Shown one piece after another: positions 1 through 6,475 of a stretch of 12,098 nucleotides of DNA. A model generated the notes under the pieces. The model was not told where the DNA came from and ran no database searches. It saw nothing but the letters and a program-made list of their open reading frames with translations. Each line of letters begins with the position of its first letter. The first letter of the stretch is position 1. The position numbers were made by a program, and so were the translations under genes. Source of the stretch: Desulfurococcales archaeon (GTDB taxonomy: Archaea > Thermoproteota > Thermoprotei_A > Sulfolobales > Desulfurococcaceae); assembly GCA_015522345.1 (NCBI GenBank), contig WAML01000080.1:1-12098 (forward strand), given 5' to 3'.

Positions 1-25
1 AGCGTCAGATGTGTATAAGAGACAG
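1..25 (+). other. Residual Nextera/Tn5 sequencing adapter (not native DNA)
   Basis: Bases 7-25 are exactly the 19-base Tn5 mosaic end used in Nextera libraries (AGATGTGTATAAGAGACAG). Bases 1-6 (AGCGTC) match the part of the Nextera read-1 adapter that precedes it. The match runs to the contig edge, as expected for untrimmed adapter. It is a library artefact and not a genomic transposon end. Organism sequence starts at about base 26, and no gene is affected. Confidence 0.97.
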
Positions 26-71
26 CTTACATATTTTAACAATCTCTTAGACCCATGTATCACTTTCTTCA

Positions 72-626
72 TTATTTATTGAGTGGTTCTATTCGTGCTT
101 TAGGCGATAATATAGCTGATACTCCATCAGGGTCCTCAAGCACTATAGTATATGGTTTTTTAACATCTCTAGCTTCTTCAAGTTCTCTTATCTTCTCTAA
201 ACACTTATCTCTTGGAGCATCACCTGATGAACATAGAAACTCTGTTTTCTCAAAAACATCCAATATTATACCTTCAACAGTAGTTATATATCCTCTAGCC
301 GCTATACCGGGAGTAATCTCTATTCCAAGCTCAGGTATTTTAATGCTAGCAGTACTTGCTCTAATAACAATAGCGTTTTCATCACCCGGTTTTTCAACCC
401 TATAAATAATCCTACGCGGTCCCTTAGGCTCAGCTAAACGTACATCACTAAACTTGTATCCACAGACACTGCATGTACCACTTGCTATCAGTACTTTTCC
501 CACTAAAGGCATTTCATACAAGTATTCTTCAACAAGAATTTTTGGACCACACACAGGACACTCTACACTATACTCTAGTATTTTCATTGGCTCCTTGGAT
601 CCAATGCGATCGTTGTCTGACTCCAT
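72..626 (-). CDS. ZPR1-type zinc-finger protein
   Basis: A 184-residue cytosolic protein of the archaeal ZPR1 family. It has one C4 zinc finger: CPVC at residues 23-26 and CSVC at 52-55, with the intervening segment typical of ZPR1. After that come a beta-rich domain (about 65-125) and the family signature GYITTVEGI at 112-120. Two further cysteines (132 and 142) lie outside the finger. Eukaryotic ZPR1 carries two such modules and chaperones elongation factor 1A; archaeal forms have one module and an unproven role, so an EF-1A partnership here is inference. The ATG at 626 is preceded by GAGG only 2 bases away. A second ATG at 587 (residue 14), preceded by AAGGAG, would give MKILEYSVECPVCG and is a plausible alternative start. 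The gene lies downstream of the surface-protein gene on the same strand, about 115 bases away, with its own TATA-like sequence. Confidence 0.9.
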   Translation of the reverse strand: MESDNDRIGSKEPMKILEYSVECPVCGPKILVEEYLYEMPLVGKVLIASGTCSVCGYKFSDVRLAEPKGPRRIIYRVEKPGDENAIVIRASTASIKIPELGIEITPGIAARGYITTVEGIILDVFEKTEFLCSSGDAPRDKCLEKIRELEEARDVKKPYTIVLEDPDGVSAILSPKARIEPLNK

Positions 627-662
627 GGCCTCATACCTTGGATATATTCTAGCACTACGTAG

Positions 663-670
663 ATATAAAA
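663..670 (-). promoter_or_regulatory. TATA-like box upstream of the ZPR1 gene
   Basis: The minus strand reads TTTTATAT here, centred about 40 bases upstream of the ATG at 626. Archaeal TATA boxes lie about 26 bases before the transcript start, which would put that start near 640 and give a leader of some 15 bases that includes GAGG. Another TATA-like run (CTATATAAATA) lies further upstream at about 711-721. The sequence alone cannot tell which is used. Confidence 0.4.
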
Positions 671-742
671 GAAGTTTTTGAATTATTAAGTAGTTATAGA
701 GATAAAAAGTATTTATATAGCTGGAACTAATTGCTTAAGCCA

Positions 743-2893
743 TTACCTACTCTTCCTAAATAGTAGTAGTAGTAATCCACCTAATACTACTATGGCAAAC
801 GCCATTACTATATACTGCGTTGTATTAGTAAATTCGCCAGTTACCTCTGTACGTGATTTTGTAATTATTGGAGATGTAGTAGTTGTACTTGCTATAGTAT
901 TTATTACTTGTGCTGGAGTAGTAGTTGGTGATGTTTCTGAAGTAGTTGTGTATCTAATTGTTGTCGTAGACTCTATACTTTTCTGTGTAGTTAATGTAGT
1001 CTTTTCACTCGTTTCTGTTGTAGACACAGTAGTTGTTTGTGTAGCTGTGGGCTTACTTGTAGTTGTAGTGGTTTCTTCTACTTTACCGGGGACAGCAACT
1101 ACAGTGAATGGAGAGAAACTTTCTACAACTACTTCTACATATCCTTCTTCAGAATTAATTAAGTCGGGCTCTAGAAGTTTCCAAGATCCTTCACTGTAAT
1201 GTGCTATGTATAAACGAGCCTTCTCTGGTACACTAGATGGATCATACCATATCCTGACCTTGGTTTTCACACTAGCTTCTACACTAATATCATAAACACC
1301 ACTAACATTAACTATGTTCTTAGGAAGAGGCTTAGGAAGTTTACCTAGTATTTTAACTCTAGCTGCTTTAGGCGCTCTTTCTAAGTCCTCTGGAAATAGA
1401 ACTGCTACTCTCCTGTATTTTCCATAGACTACTTCTATGTATTTACCTGTTAATCCAATATTTTTCCCAAATACTACTACTTCTCTAGCTTTGGATGCAT
1501 TAACTAGTATCTCCTTAGTTGTTTCATTAAATACGTAGACTTCGGCTATATCAGTACTAGATATAACTCTATAATTAATAGATTCTCCCCAAGGATTGTT
1601 GGATTCTAGTACTGTGCCATTAACTACTATGTATAAATTACTGGCTAGAGAAGCATTTTCAGGCACAAATACTAGTCTTGTATATGTTTTATTATCTAGT
1701 AGAAACCATATATCTTCTCTACTCGACTCTAATACAGCCTTTCCTCCTTCTTCAGAATTACCTATTATCGAGGGAACAAGTTCTCTATAACTATATTGTA
1801 TAAGGTATAGGTTTAGTGAAGTATATTCTCCATGCAAGTCTATTCTTACTATAATACTATTTTCTTTAACATATACTTCGCCTTGTACATTAATTGATCT
1901 AAGTGTAATTGATTTCTTCTCATCTATTATAAAGCCCTTACTAAAATCTCCTACTGCGGTAAAGTATCCACTAGCTTCGAACTCTACTGCTACAATACTT
2001 CCTCCTCCACTATAGTTGGCTTTTAAATGAAATTCTCCATCAATGTCCTCTACATCAACGCCACTGGTATGTATTGTTAGGAGACCTTCCTCTATAGTAT
2101 AGACTTCTTTATCGTGATAACTTATATAGTACTTACCTGTTTTAGGATCATAATTTGGTCCTTCAAGAATTACATTGAGATACGTTGAAAGCATTTGTTT
2201 TACCATATATAATGTAATCATGTCACTACCGTATAGCTTTAAACTAGTCTCTACTTCTACCTTACTTTTGTTCAAGAAGACTTTCTGCACTCTATTATAC
2301 ACTACATTTAATCTATTACCGCTTAATACTACATATCCATTAACTATAGATGTATTAGATACTACGAGTTTTTCTTTCTCAAATACCTTAGCTACATTTT
2401 CTATTGGTAGGTAATAATCTATCTTTTGCACTACACCATTCATATCTATACTAGTTGTTCCATTGACGATAGTATCTATAACTACTTCTCTTCTACTCCC
2501 ACGAACTACTCCATTAACTTCAATAGCTCCCTCTATATTCGGGAGATTCATTGTATTGTTAGAATAAACTATATATCCGCTAAGAAGTCCTTCGCCTTGT
2601 ACTGTAGAACTATTAAGTTTTAACGAGAAACTACCATTGATATCAGTATTGTAGTTCCTACCCAAGTCAATCCATATAGTACTCTCTAGATCTATCGTAC
2701 TAGCGTTTTTATCTAGTAAAGTATATACGTCAACAATGTATTTACTAGTAAAGAATTTACATAGATCACTTAATTGGCCAGTAGGCTCACCTACATTAAT
2801 ATATAAGTCTCCAATAGATAACGATAAAGGTATACTTGATAATACTACTAAAGCTAGCATTATTGCTAATAACCTATTTATAAATAACTTCAT
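743..2893 (-). CDS. Secreted, membrane-anchored Thr-rich surface protein
   Basis: A 716-residue protein that I do not recognise as a named family, but its architecture is clear. Residues 1-26 form a Sec-type signal peptide (basic start, hydrophobic core 8-24, likely cleavage after SLS). A beta-rich extracellular region of about 575 residues follows, ending with a segment in which the W of GSW precedes SFSPFTVVAV. Similar W...SFSPF segments sit just before the stalk in other archaeal surface proteins. Residues 605-692 are a Thr/Ser-rich stalk, probably O-glycosylated. Residues about 693-712 are a transmembrane helix, followed by a basic RKSR tail. About fifteen N-x-S/T sequons suggest heavy N-glycosylation. 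The protein would stand outside the membrane, perhaps in the S-layer; no catalytic motif is visible. The ATG at 2893 follows GGTGG by 4 bases. The gene is divergent from the moeA-like gene. Confidence 0.88.
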   Translation of the reverse strand: MKLFINRLLAIMLALVVLSSIPLSLSIGDLYINVGEPTGQLSDLCKFFTSKYIVDVYTLLDKNASTIDLESTIWIDLGRNYNTDINGSFSLKLNSSTVQGEGLLSGYIVYSNNTMNLPNIEGAIEVNGVVRGSRREVVIDTIVNGTTSIDMNGVVQKIDYYLPIENVAKVFEKEKLVVSNTSIVNGYVVLSGNRLNVVYNRVQKVFLNKSKVEVETSLKLYGSDMITLYMVKQMLSTYLNVILEGPNYDPKTGKYYISYHDKEVYTIEEGLLTIHTSGVDVEDIDGEFHLKANYSGGGSIVAVEFEASGYFTAVGDFSKGFIIDEKKSITLRSINVQGEVYVKENSIIVRIDLHGEYTSLNLYLIQYSYRELVPSIIGNSEEGGKAVLESSREDIWFLLDNKTYTRLVFVPENASLASNLYIVVNGTVLESNNPWGESINYRVISSTDIAEVYVFNETTKEILVNASKAREVVVFGKNIGLTGKYIEVVYGKYRRVAVLFPEDLERAPKAARVKILGKLPKPLPKNIVNVSGVYDISVEASVKTKVRIWYDPSSVPEKARLYIAHYSEGSWKLLEPDLINSEEGYVEVVVESFSPFTVVAVPGKVEETTTTTSKPTATQTTTVSTTETSEKTTLTTQKSIESTTTIRYTTTSETSPTTTPAQVINTIASTTTTSPIITKSRTEVTGEFTNTTQYIVMAFAIVVLGGLLLLLFRKSR
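818..1081 (-). repeat. Low-complexity Thr-codon tract encoding the surface-protein stalk
   Basis: This segment encodes the 88-residue Thr/Ser-rich stalk (residues 605-692) of the surface protein. On the minus strand it is rich in ACT/ACA codons; on the plus strand it appears as irregular GTAGTTGTAGT-like runs. It is imperfect low-complexity sequence, not an exact tandem array. It also generates a long valine-rich antisense open frame (792-1199) that is not a gene. Confidence 0.75.
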
Positions 2894-3002
2894 TAAACCA
2901 CCATCTAGCAGACTCTATAGTTAATATATAGTTTAACATAATTCATATTTTATTCTTCTTACCCAGAGTCCACGCTCAGTAATTCCATGGATTAATCAAT
3001 CC

Positions 3003-3009
3003 TTTATAT
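3003..3009 (+). promoter_or_regulatory. TATA-like box upstream of the moeA-like gene
   Basis: TTTATAT in the divergent intergenic region between the surface-protein gene and the moeA-like gene. A transcript start some 26 bases downstream (about 3032) would precede all three candidate start codons (GTG 3051, ATG 3081, ATG 3102). The placement is therefore compatible with the gene but does not decide its start. Confidence 0.45.
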
Positions 3010-3101
3010 CAGATAAACAAATAGTTTATTCCTACTACTAACTTATTTAGGTGAATAACTACTTCAGTTTATCAATAGTTATGCATTTAGGTGTAACCGG
3101 T

Positions 3102-4343
3102 ATGCCTAGGTATTGGGGTAAATTAATAAGGCTTAGCGAAGCTATTGAGAAATCCCTTACCGAGATCAGAGAAATTAAGTTAAATAGTATTGAAGCTAGT
3201 CTATGGAATGCTCTTGGAATGATTGTTTCAAAAGACATTACATCACCTATAGATCTCCCTGTGAACAACGTTAGTGCCGTAGACGGCTACGCAGTTAAAT
3301 CATTTGATACTATAGGTGCTTCGCCCACGAATCCTATTAGATTCTATGTTAAAGGAGTTATTGAAACAGGTGAACCAGGTAATAAACATGGATTACTAGA
3401 TTCACTAGAGGCTGTAGAAGTATATACAGGCGCTGAAATACCTCCTAACAGCGATGCCGTTATAATGTATGAAGATACTATAATTCACGAAGATTATATA
3501 GAGATTGTAAAACCTGTTCCAAAATGGGCTAACGTTACTAGAAAAGGAGATGATCTAAAGAAAGGCGATATTATTGTAAAAAGGAATACTATACTCGATC
3601 AACGCTATATAGCTGCATTAGCTGCAGTAGGTTTTGATAAAGTAAGTGTTTATGAGAAGTTGAAGATAGGCATAATAGTCCTTGGAGACGAACTTGTAGA
3701 ACCAGGTAAGCCATTGCCTCCTGGGAAAAAATATTCGTTTACAGAATATTTTGTATACACGTATATCATAAAGGAAATGCCTTTTGCTCAACCAGTATAT
3801 TATGGAGTAGTTCCAGACGATCTAAGTATCTTCAGTAATTTAATGGAGAAAGCCCTTAGTGACACACACATAGTAATCACGATTGGTGGAACAAGTGTTA
3901 GCTCTAGAGACATTGTCCCAGACTACATAGATAGTTATGGTAGATGGATTATCCGAGGAATAGCTCTAAGACCAGGGCGTACAACGGGTCTTGCAGTAGT
4001 AGATAACAAGCCTGTATTTACTTTAAGTGGTAATATAGTAGCTGCTTGGGTTGGATTAGAGGCTTTTATGAAACCACTAGTATATAAGTGGCTTCATTTA
4101 CAAGAGAAGCCTAAAACTAGTGTAAAAGCAGTCCTAGTCTCTAGGATAGTCAATCCCGTTGGCTATAGAAGTTTTGTTAGAGTAAAACTATATAAGGAGA
4201 ACAACACTTTTCAAGCAGAGCCATACATGATTAAAGGAAGCAGTATTGTATCAAGTTTATTCCGTACACAAGGATATATAGTGGTTCCTGAAGATATAGA
4301 AGGATATGAAGAAGGAAGTATTGTTGATGTGCACTTATTCTAA
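3102..4343 (+). CDS. moeA: Divergent MoeA-like molybdopterin molybdenumtransferase
   Basis: MoeA inserts molybdate (or tungstate) into adenylated molybdopterin, the last step of Mo/W cofactor synthesis in the cytosol. The 413 residues match the usual MoeA length of about 400. Recognisable in order are SAVDGYAV (58-65), TGAEIP (109-114), KGDDLKKGD (148-156), GDELV (195-199), the GG...D loop as GGTSVSSRD (262-270), RPGRT (290-294), LSGNI (308-312), and a C-terminal domain from about 336. Several hallmarks differ from classical MoeA: PGKP reads PGRT, LPGNP reads LSGNI, and the usual D-S/T-N after the PG..LPPG stretch is replaced by YSFTEY. This suggests a second, specialised MoeA paralogue. I chose the ATG at 3102 because GGTG lies 8 bases before it and the protein then begins just before the conserved first helix. 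The frame is open back to GTG 3051 (430 residues), and ATG 3081 is also possible. The Mo-hydroxylase operon at 8133-11937 is a potential client. Confidence 0.88.
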   Translation: MPRYWGKLIRLSEAIEKSLTEIREIKLNSIEASLWNALGMIVSKDITSPIDLPVNNVSAVDGYAVKSFDTIGASPTNPIRFYVKGVIETGEPGNKHGLLDSLEAVEVYTGAEIPPNSDAVIMYEDTIIHEDYIEIVKPVPKWANVTRKGDDLKKGDIIVKRNTILDQRYIAALAAVGFDKVSVYEKLKIGIIVLGDELVEPGKPLPPGKKYSFTEYFVYTYIIKEMPFAQPVYYGVVPDDLSIFSNLMEKALSDTHIVITIGGTSVSSRDIVPDYIDSYGRWIIRGIALRPGRTTGLAVVDNKPVFTLSGNIVAAWVGLEAFMKPLVYKWLHLQEKPKTSVKAVLVSRIVNPVGYRSFVRVKLYKENNTFQAEPYMIKGSSIVSSLFRTQGYIVVPEDIEGYEEGSIVDVHLF

Positions 4344-4420
4344 ACCACTATAGTATTAACCAATTTCGACTCTACATCTACTATTTTACCAAGGTTTATT
4401 AAGAGATTACCACCCTATAC

Positions 4421-4427
4421 TTTAAAA
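4421..4427 (+). promoter_or_regulatory. TATA-like box upstream of the 198-residue membrane-anchored protein
   Basis: TTTAAAA in the 169-base gap after the moeA-like gene. A transcript beginning about 26 bases downstream (near 4450) would carry the mini-frame at 4467-4499 and then the gene at 4513. This suggests that the gene is transcribed separately from the moeA-like gene. The call rests on this sequence and spacing only. Confidence 0.35.
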
Positions 4428-4466
4428 TAGAATATGATGAATACGACTCCCACTAGCAGATAATTA

Positions 4467-4499
4467 ATGAAGAAGGAGGTTTCGGCTGAAGAAAAATAG
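4467..4499 (+). other. Ten-codon leader mini-ORF with an internal GGAGG
   Basis: ATG at 4467 opens a ten-residue frame (MKKEVSAEEK) that ends with TAG at 4497-4499, only 13 bases before the ATG of the next gene. It contains AAGGAGGT, the best Shine-Dalgarno match in the area, yet no normal start codon lies at the right distance after it. It could be a leader peptide, a vestige of an older start, or chance. The downstream gene has its own GGGTG at 4499-4503. Confidence 0.25.
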
Positions 4500-4512
4500 G
4501 GTGTAGAACTTT

Positions 4513-5109
4513 ATGGAGAAGACAAGGCTTAGAATAATAGTTGCATCTATACTCTTGATCATTATAGTTGTTGAAGTATATATTATTCTAAATAACATAT
4601 CCATACCCTTAATAATAAGTGGAAAAGAAACAACTACGCCATGGTATTTGAAAGAATATTATAAAGTATATGATAGCTCTGAAAGAATAAGTGTCTTCAA
4701 TAAAACAATTATATTTACTAACCTTACTCCATCAACTGCTTATGTATTTACTAAAAACGGTCTAAAACAATACAATGGCTCCTATTATGGACTTGCTTCA
4801 GAATCTATAAAGAATAGGCCCGGCCTCCTCATAGGAGAAATAAATATAGATAATGAATACGAGAATGCAGTCATTATATGTAATTTAAGCTATAAAGGAG
4901 TGAGCGATTACGTACTAAGTATCTACATAATAAATAAAGACAGTGGATACAAAAAACATATACCCATACTACATGATAGACCAACTATTCAAAACATTAC
5001 GTTAACAAAAGGAACCTACAATATATACGTCTATGGATGGATAACCACTTCTAAAGACACAGACACAATCCTAATAAGCTACTTCATAGACTTTAGAAAA
5101 TATATTTAA
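4513..5109 (+). CDS. Membrane-anchored extracellular protein of unknown function
   Basis: A 198-residue protein that I cannot assign to a family. Residues about 6-27 are a single hydrophobic helix after a short basic start (MEKTRLR), consistent with a signal anchor or uncleaved signal peptide. The remaining 170 residues are rich in Tyr, Ile, Asn and Thr with alternating hydrophobic residues, suggesting a beta-sandwich-like domain outside the cell. Five N-x-S/T sequons (for example FNKT, TNLT, CNLS, QNIT) fit a glycosylated exterior protein. One unpaired cysteine lies mid-domain. The ATG at 4513 is the first start after an in-frame TAG and is preceded by GGGTG at 9 bases. The gene follows the moeA-like gene by 169 bases, and no functional link is apparent. 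Confidence 0.75.
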   Translation: MEKTRLRIIVASILLIIIVVEVYIILNNISIPLIISGKETTTPWYLKEYYKVYDSSERISVFNKTIIFTNLTPSTAYVFTKNGLKQYNGSYYGLASESIKNRPGLLIGEINIDNEYENAVIICNLSYKGVSDYVLSIYIINKDSGYKKHIPILHDRPTIQNITLTKGTYNIYVYGWITTSKDTDTILISYFIDFRKYI

Positions 5110-5609
5110 TTGTAAACCATATACTTTAATTATTTAAATAGTTACTTACAGCAATAAGCAACATGTTCTTTTATTTTAATTATTTTAGAAAACTTAAGAA
5201 GCACTATAGGAGTTTAATTATAGGTGATATGAATAATCATGAATTTTTTGACCTGTGAATAAGGACTGTGCATTGTTATATTACATTACATTCCCTAAAG
5301 AGAATTAATTAAGTACACTAATAATGTATACGAAGACTCCTCTTATGCATACGCTGGTTCAAATAAAGTTAATGGAGTTATAAGGAATTCTAATACAGGT
5401 ATAAAGCTAATTGTATATAAGTGTATTCGTGAAAAAGTAGAGATTATTATAATATTATATCAGGAAGCCTGGGATATAAACGAATATAAGTACGCAATAG
5501 TACAAGTATAAGTATATCGACCCAAGTATCCTATGCAAGTATCTAAAGTATATTCATTAAATTCCTTTTTCATAGATAATATGTGTAGAACAAGTTTTGG
5601 TGTACTGTT
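5110..5609. other. 500-base stretch without an intact gene
   Basis: Very AT-rich sequence between the 198-residue protein and the EamA gene. It holds three things of possible note. The first is a TATTTAAATA box at 5131-5140, about 26 bases before a 31-codon ATG frame (5163-5258, beginning MFFYFNYFRK) that could be leaderless. The second is AGGTGAT at 5222-5228, beside an in-frame ATG of the same small frame. The third is the start-less 70-codon open frame at 5299-5511, listed separately. No RNA gene, repeat array or mobile-element end was recognised. The stretch looks like decayed coding DNA plus the promoter of the EamA gene. Confidence 0.5.
5299..5511 (+). pseudogene. Start-less open frame, probable gene remnant
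   Basis: From the base after an in-frame TAA (5296-5298) the frame runs open for 70 codons to TAA at 5509-5511, and contains no ATG, GTG or TTG. The translation looks protein-like: a polar Asn/Tyr/Ser-rich first half (for example YEDSSYAYAGSNKVNGV) and a second half with an alternating hydrophobic strand and helix (GIKLIVYKC, then VEIIIILYQEAW) ending KYAIVQV. It may be the C-terminal part of a gene that lost its 5' half. The small ATG frame at 5163-5258 just upstream is in another frame and could be the other half. Chance openness in AT-rich DNA cannot be excluded, because stop codons are common here but 70 codons is not extreme. I do not recognise the family. Confidence 0.4.
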
Positions 5610-6035
5610 ATGCAATGGTTCGTATATGCTCTTTTAAGCGCATTATTTGCGGCTTTAGCAACTATTTTTGCTAAAATAGGGTTAAAGAATATTGATCCGG
5701 CAGTAGCTACAGTTATCAGATCAATTGTTATGGTGTTAATTGTTATAGTTTTTCTAGTATTAGTAAAAGGACATAGTACGAGATTTGAAATAATAAAGCT
5801 AGGCAAAGACAATTACATGTATTTGATTTTAAGCGGTTTAATGAGTGCTTTATCGTGGATACTATATTTCTATGCTCTAAAATTTGGTGAAGCATCCAAA
5901 GTATCGTTCGTAGATAGATCTAGTGTATTATTTGTATTACTACTAGCTATTGTATTACTAGGCGAGAAACTAACGTTAACAAAGGCTTTAGTATCTATAT
6001 TGATTTTTCCAGGCCTAATTCTACTAAATATGTAA
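5610..6035 (+). CDS. Single-EamA-domain (DMT superfamily) membrane protein
   Basis: A 141-residue inner-membrane protein with about five transmembrane helices (roughly 2-22, 33-53, 71-90, 97-115 and 119-139). The segment GEASKVSFVDRSSVLFVLLLAIVLLGEKLT (about residues 92-121, abbreviated pattern G.AS.V...RSS.LFVLL...LLGEKLT) is the hallmark of EamA-domain drug/metabolite transporters. Most DMT proteins have two such domains in about 300 residues. This one has one and matches the short family of about 140 residues found in archaea and bacteria, which presumably works as a dimer. The substrate cannot be read from sequence. The ATG at 5610 is preceded by GGTG at 7 bases, so the start is well supported. 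It stands alone, with 131 bases before the next gene. Confidence 0.88.
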   Translation: MQWFVYALLSALFAALATIFAKIGLKNIDPAVATVIRSIVMVLIVIVFLVLVKGHSTRFEIIKLGKDNYMYLILSGLMSALSWILYFYALKFGEASKVSFVDRSSVLFVLLLAIVLLGEKLTLTKALVSILIFPGLILLNM

Positions 6036-6079
6036 TATGTAATTGTAATCTTAGTTAAGGAAAGATTGTAGAGAAATGC

Positions 6080-6087
6080 TTTATATA
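6080..6087 (+). promoter_or_regulatory. TATA-like box upstream of the 93-residue protein
   Basis: TTTATATA after GC, one of the clearest TATA matches in the window. A start about 26 bases downstream (near 6110) would give a leader of some 55 bases ending in the GGTG before ATG 6167. It indicates independent transcription from the EamA gene, whose stop codon lies 45 bases upstream. Confidence 0.5.
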
Positions 6088-6166
6088 ACAGTAGATATTT
6101 TAGTAGGTATATAGCCTATACTGATACTGGGTTATCCATATACATTTAGACGTTATGGTGTAAAAC

Positions 6167-6448
6167 ATGCGTATGAGTGTTGTAATTAAGAATGATGAGA
6201 TAATAGTTAAAGGTATAGCTACACATAATAAAGCTCAAAACATAATCATGGATCTCAGAGAGTTTATAGAAACAAAGGATAGACAAATAAATATATTCTT
6301 TGAAGGAGCCCCGGGACCCTATGGAGAAGGACTATGTCTCCGTATAAGGCTTATAGGGAAACCCCTGGATAATACAGATGTTGTTACATTAAAGAAATTC
6401 TTTGAACTTAGGGGAGGAAGTGTAGAAGTAGGTGAAAAATCAATTTAA
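6167..6448 (+). CDS. Small soluble protein of unknown function
   Basis: A 93-residue protein without signal peptide or membrane helix; I do not recognise its family. The pattern looks like a compact alpha/beta fold: strands at about 3-8 and 11-17, a helix about 19-33 (NKAQNIIMDLREFIE), a strand about 39-44, the glycine/proline-rich loop EGAPGPYGEGLC (45-56), a strand about 57-62, a helix about 71-81 and a final strand. The loop is the most distinctive element and is the likely site of conservation. The ATG at 6167 follows GGTG by 6 bases; an ATG two codons later is less well spaced. It converges on the carboxypeptidase gene, with only 27 bases between the two stop codons. Codon use matches the neighbours, and the gene looks real because of its clear promoter, ribosome site and regular amphipathic pattern. 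Confidence 0.7.
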   Translation: MRMSVVIKNDEIIVKGIATHNKAQNIIMDLREFIETKDRQINIFFEGAPGPYGEGLCLRIRLIGKPLDNTDVVTLKKFFELRGGSVEVGEKSI

Positions 6449-6475
6449 ATTATAGCTATCAAATACCTTTTATGG

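Noticed and set aside
1..25. Natural Tn5-like transposon end
   Set aside because: The extra six bases match the commercial adapter and the sequence stops exactly at the contig edge, with no transposase gene nearby.
55..405. Plus-strand open frame of 116 codons
   Set aside because: It lies entirely opposite the ZPR1 gene, which has clear family motifs; its translation shows no recognisable pattern.
792..1199. Long plus-strand open frame rich in valine
   Set aside because: It is the antisense shadow of the Thr-rich stalk of the surface protein: Thr codons ACT/ACA read as Val/Cys-type codons on the other strand. It has no plausible ribosome site.
5110..5609. Small RNA gene or CRISPR leader in the gene-poor gap
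   Set aside because: No regular repeats, GC-rich island or strong stem structure was visible. In AT-rich hyperthermophile genomes stable RNAs stand out as GC-rich, and this stretch does not.
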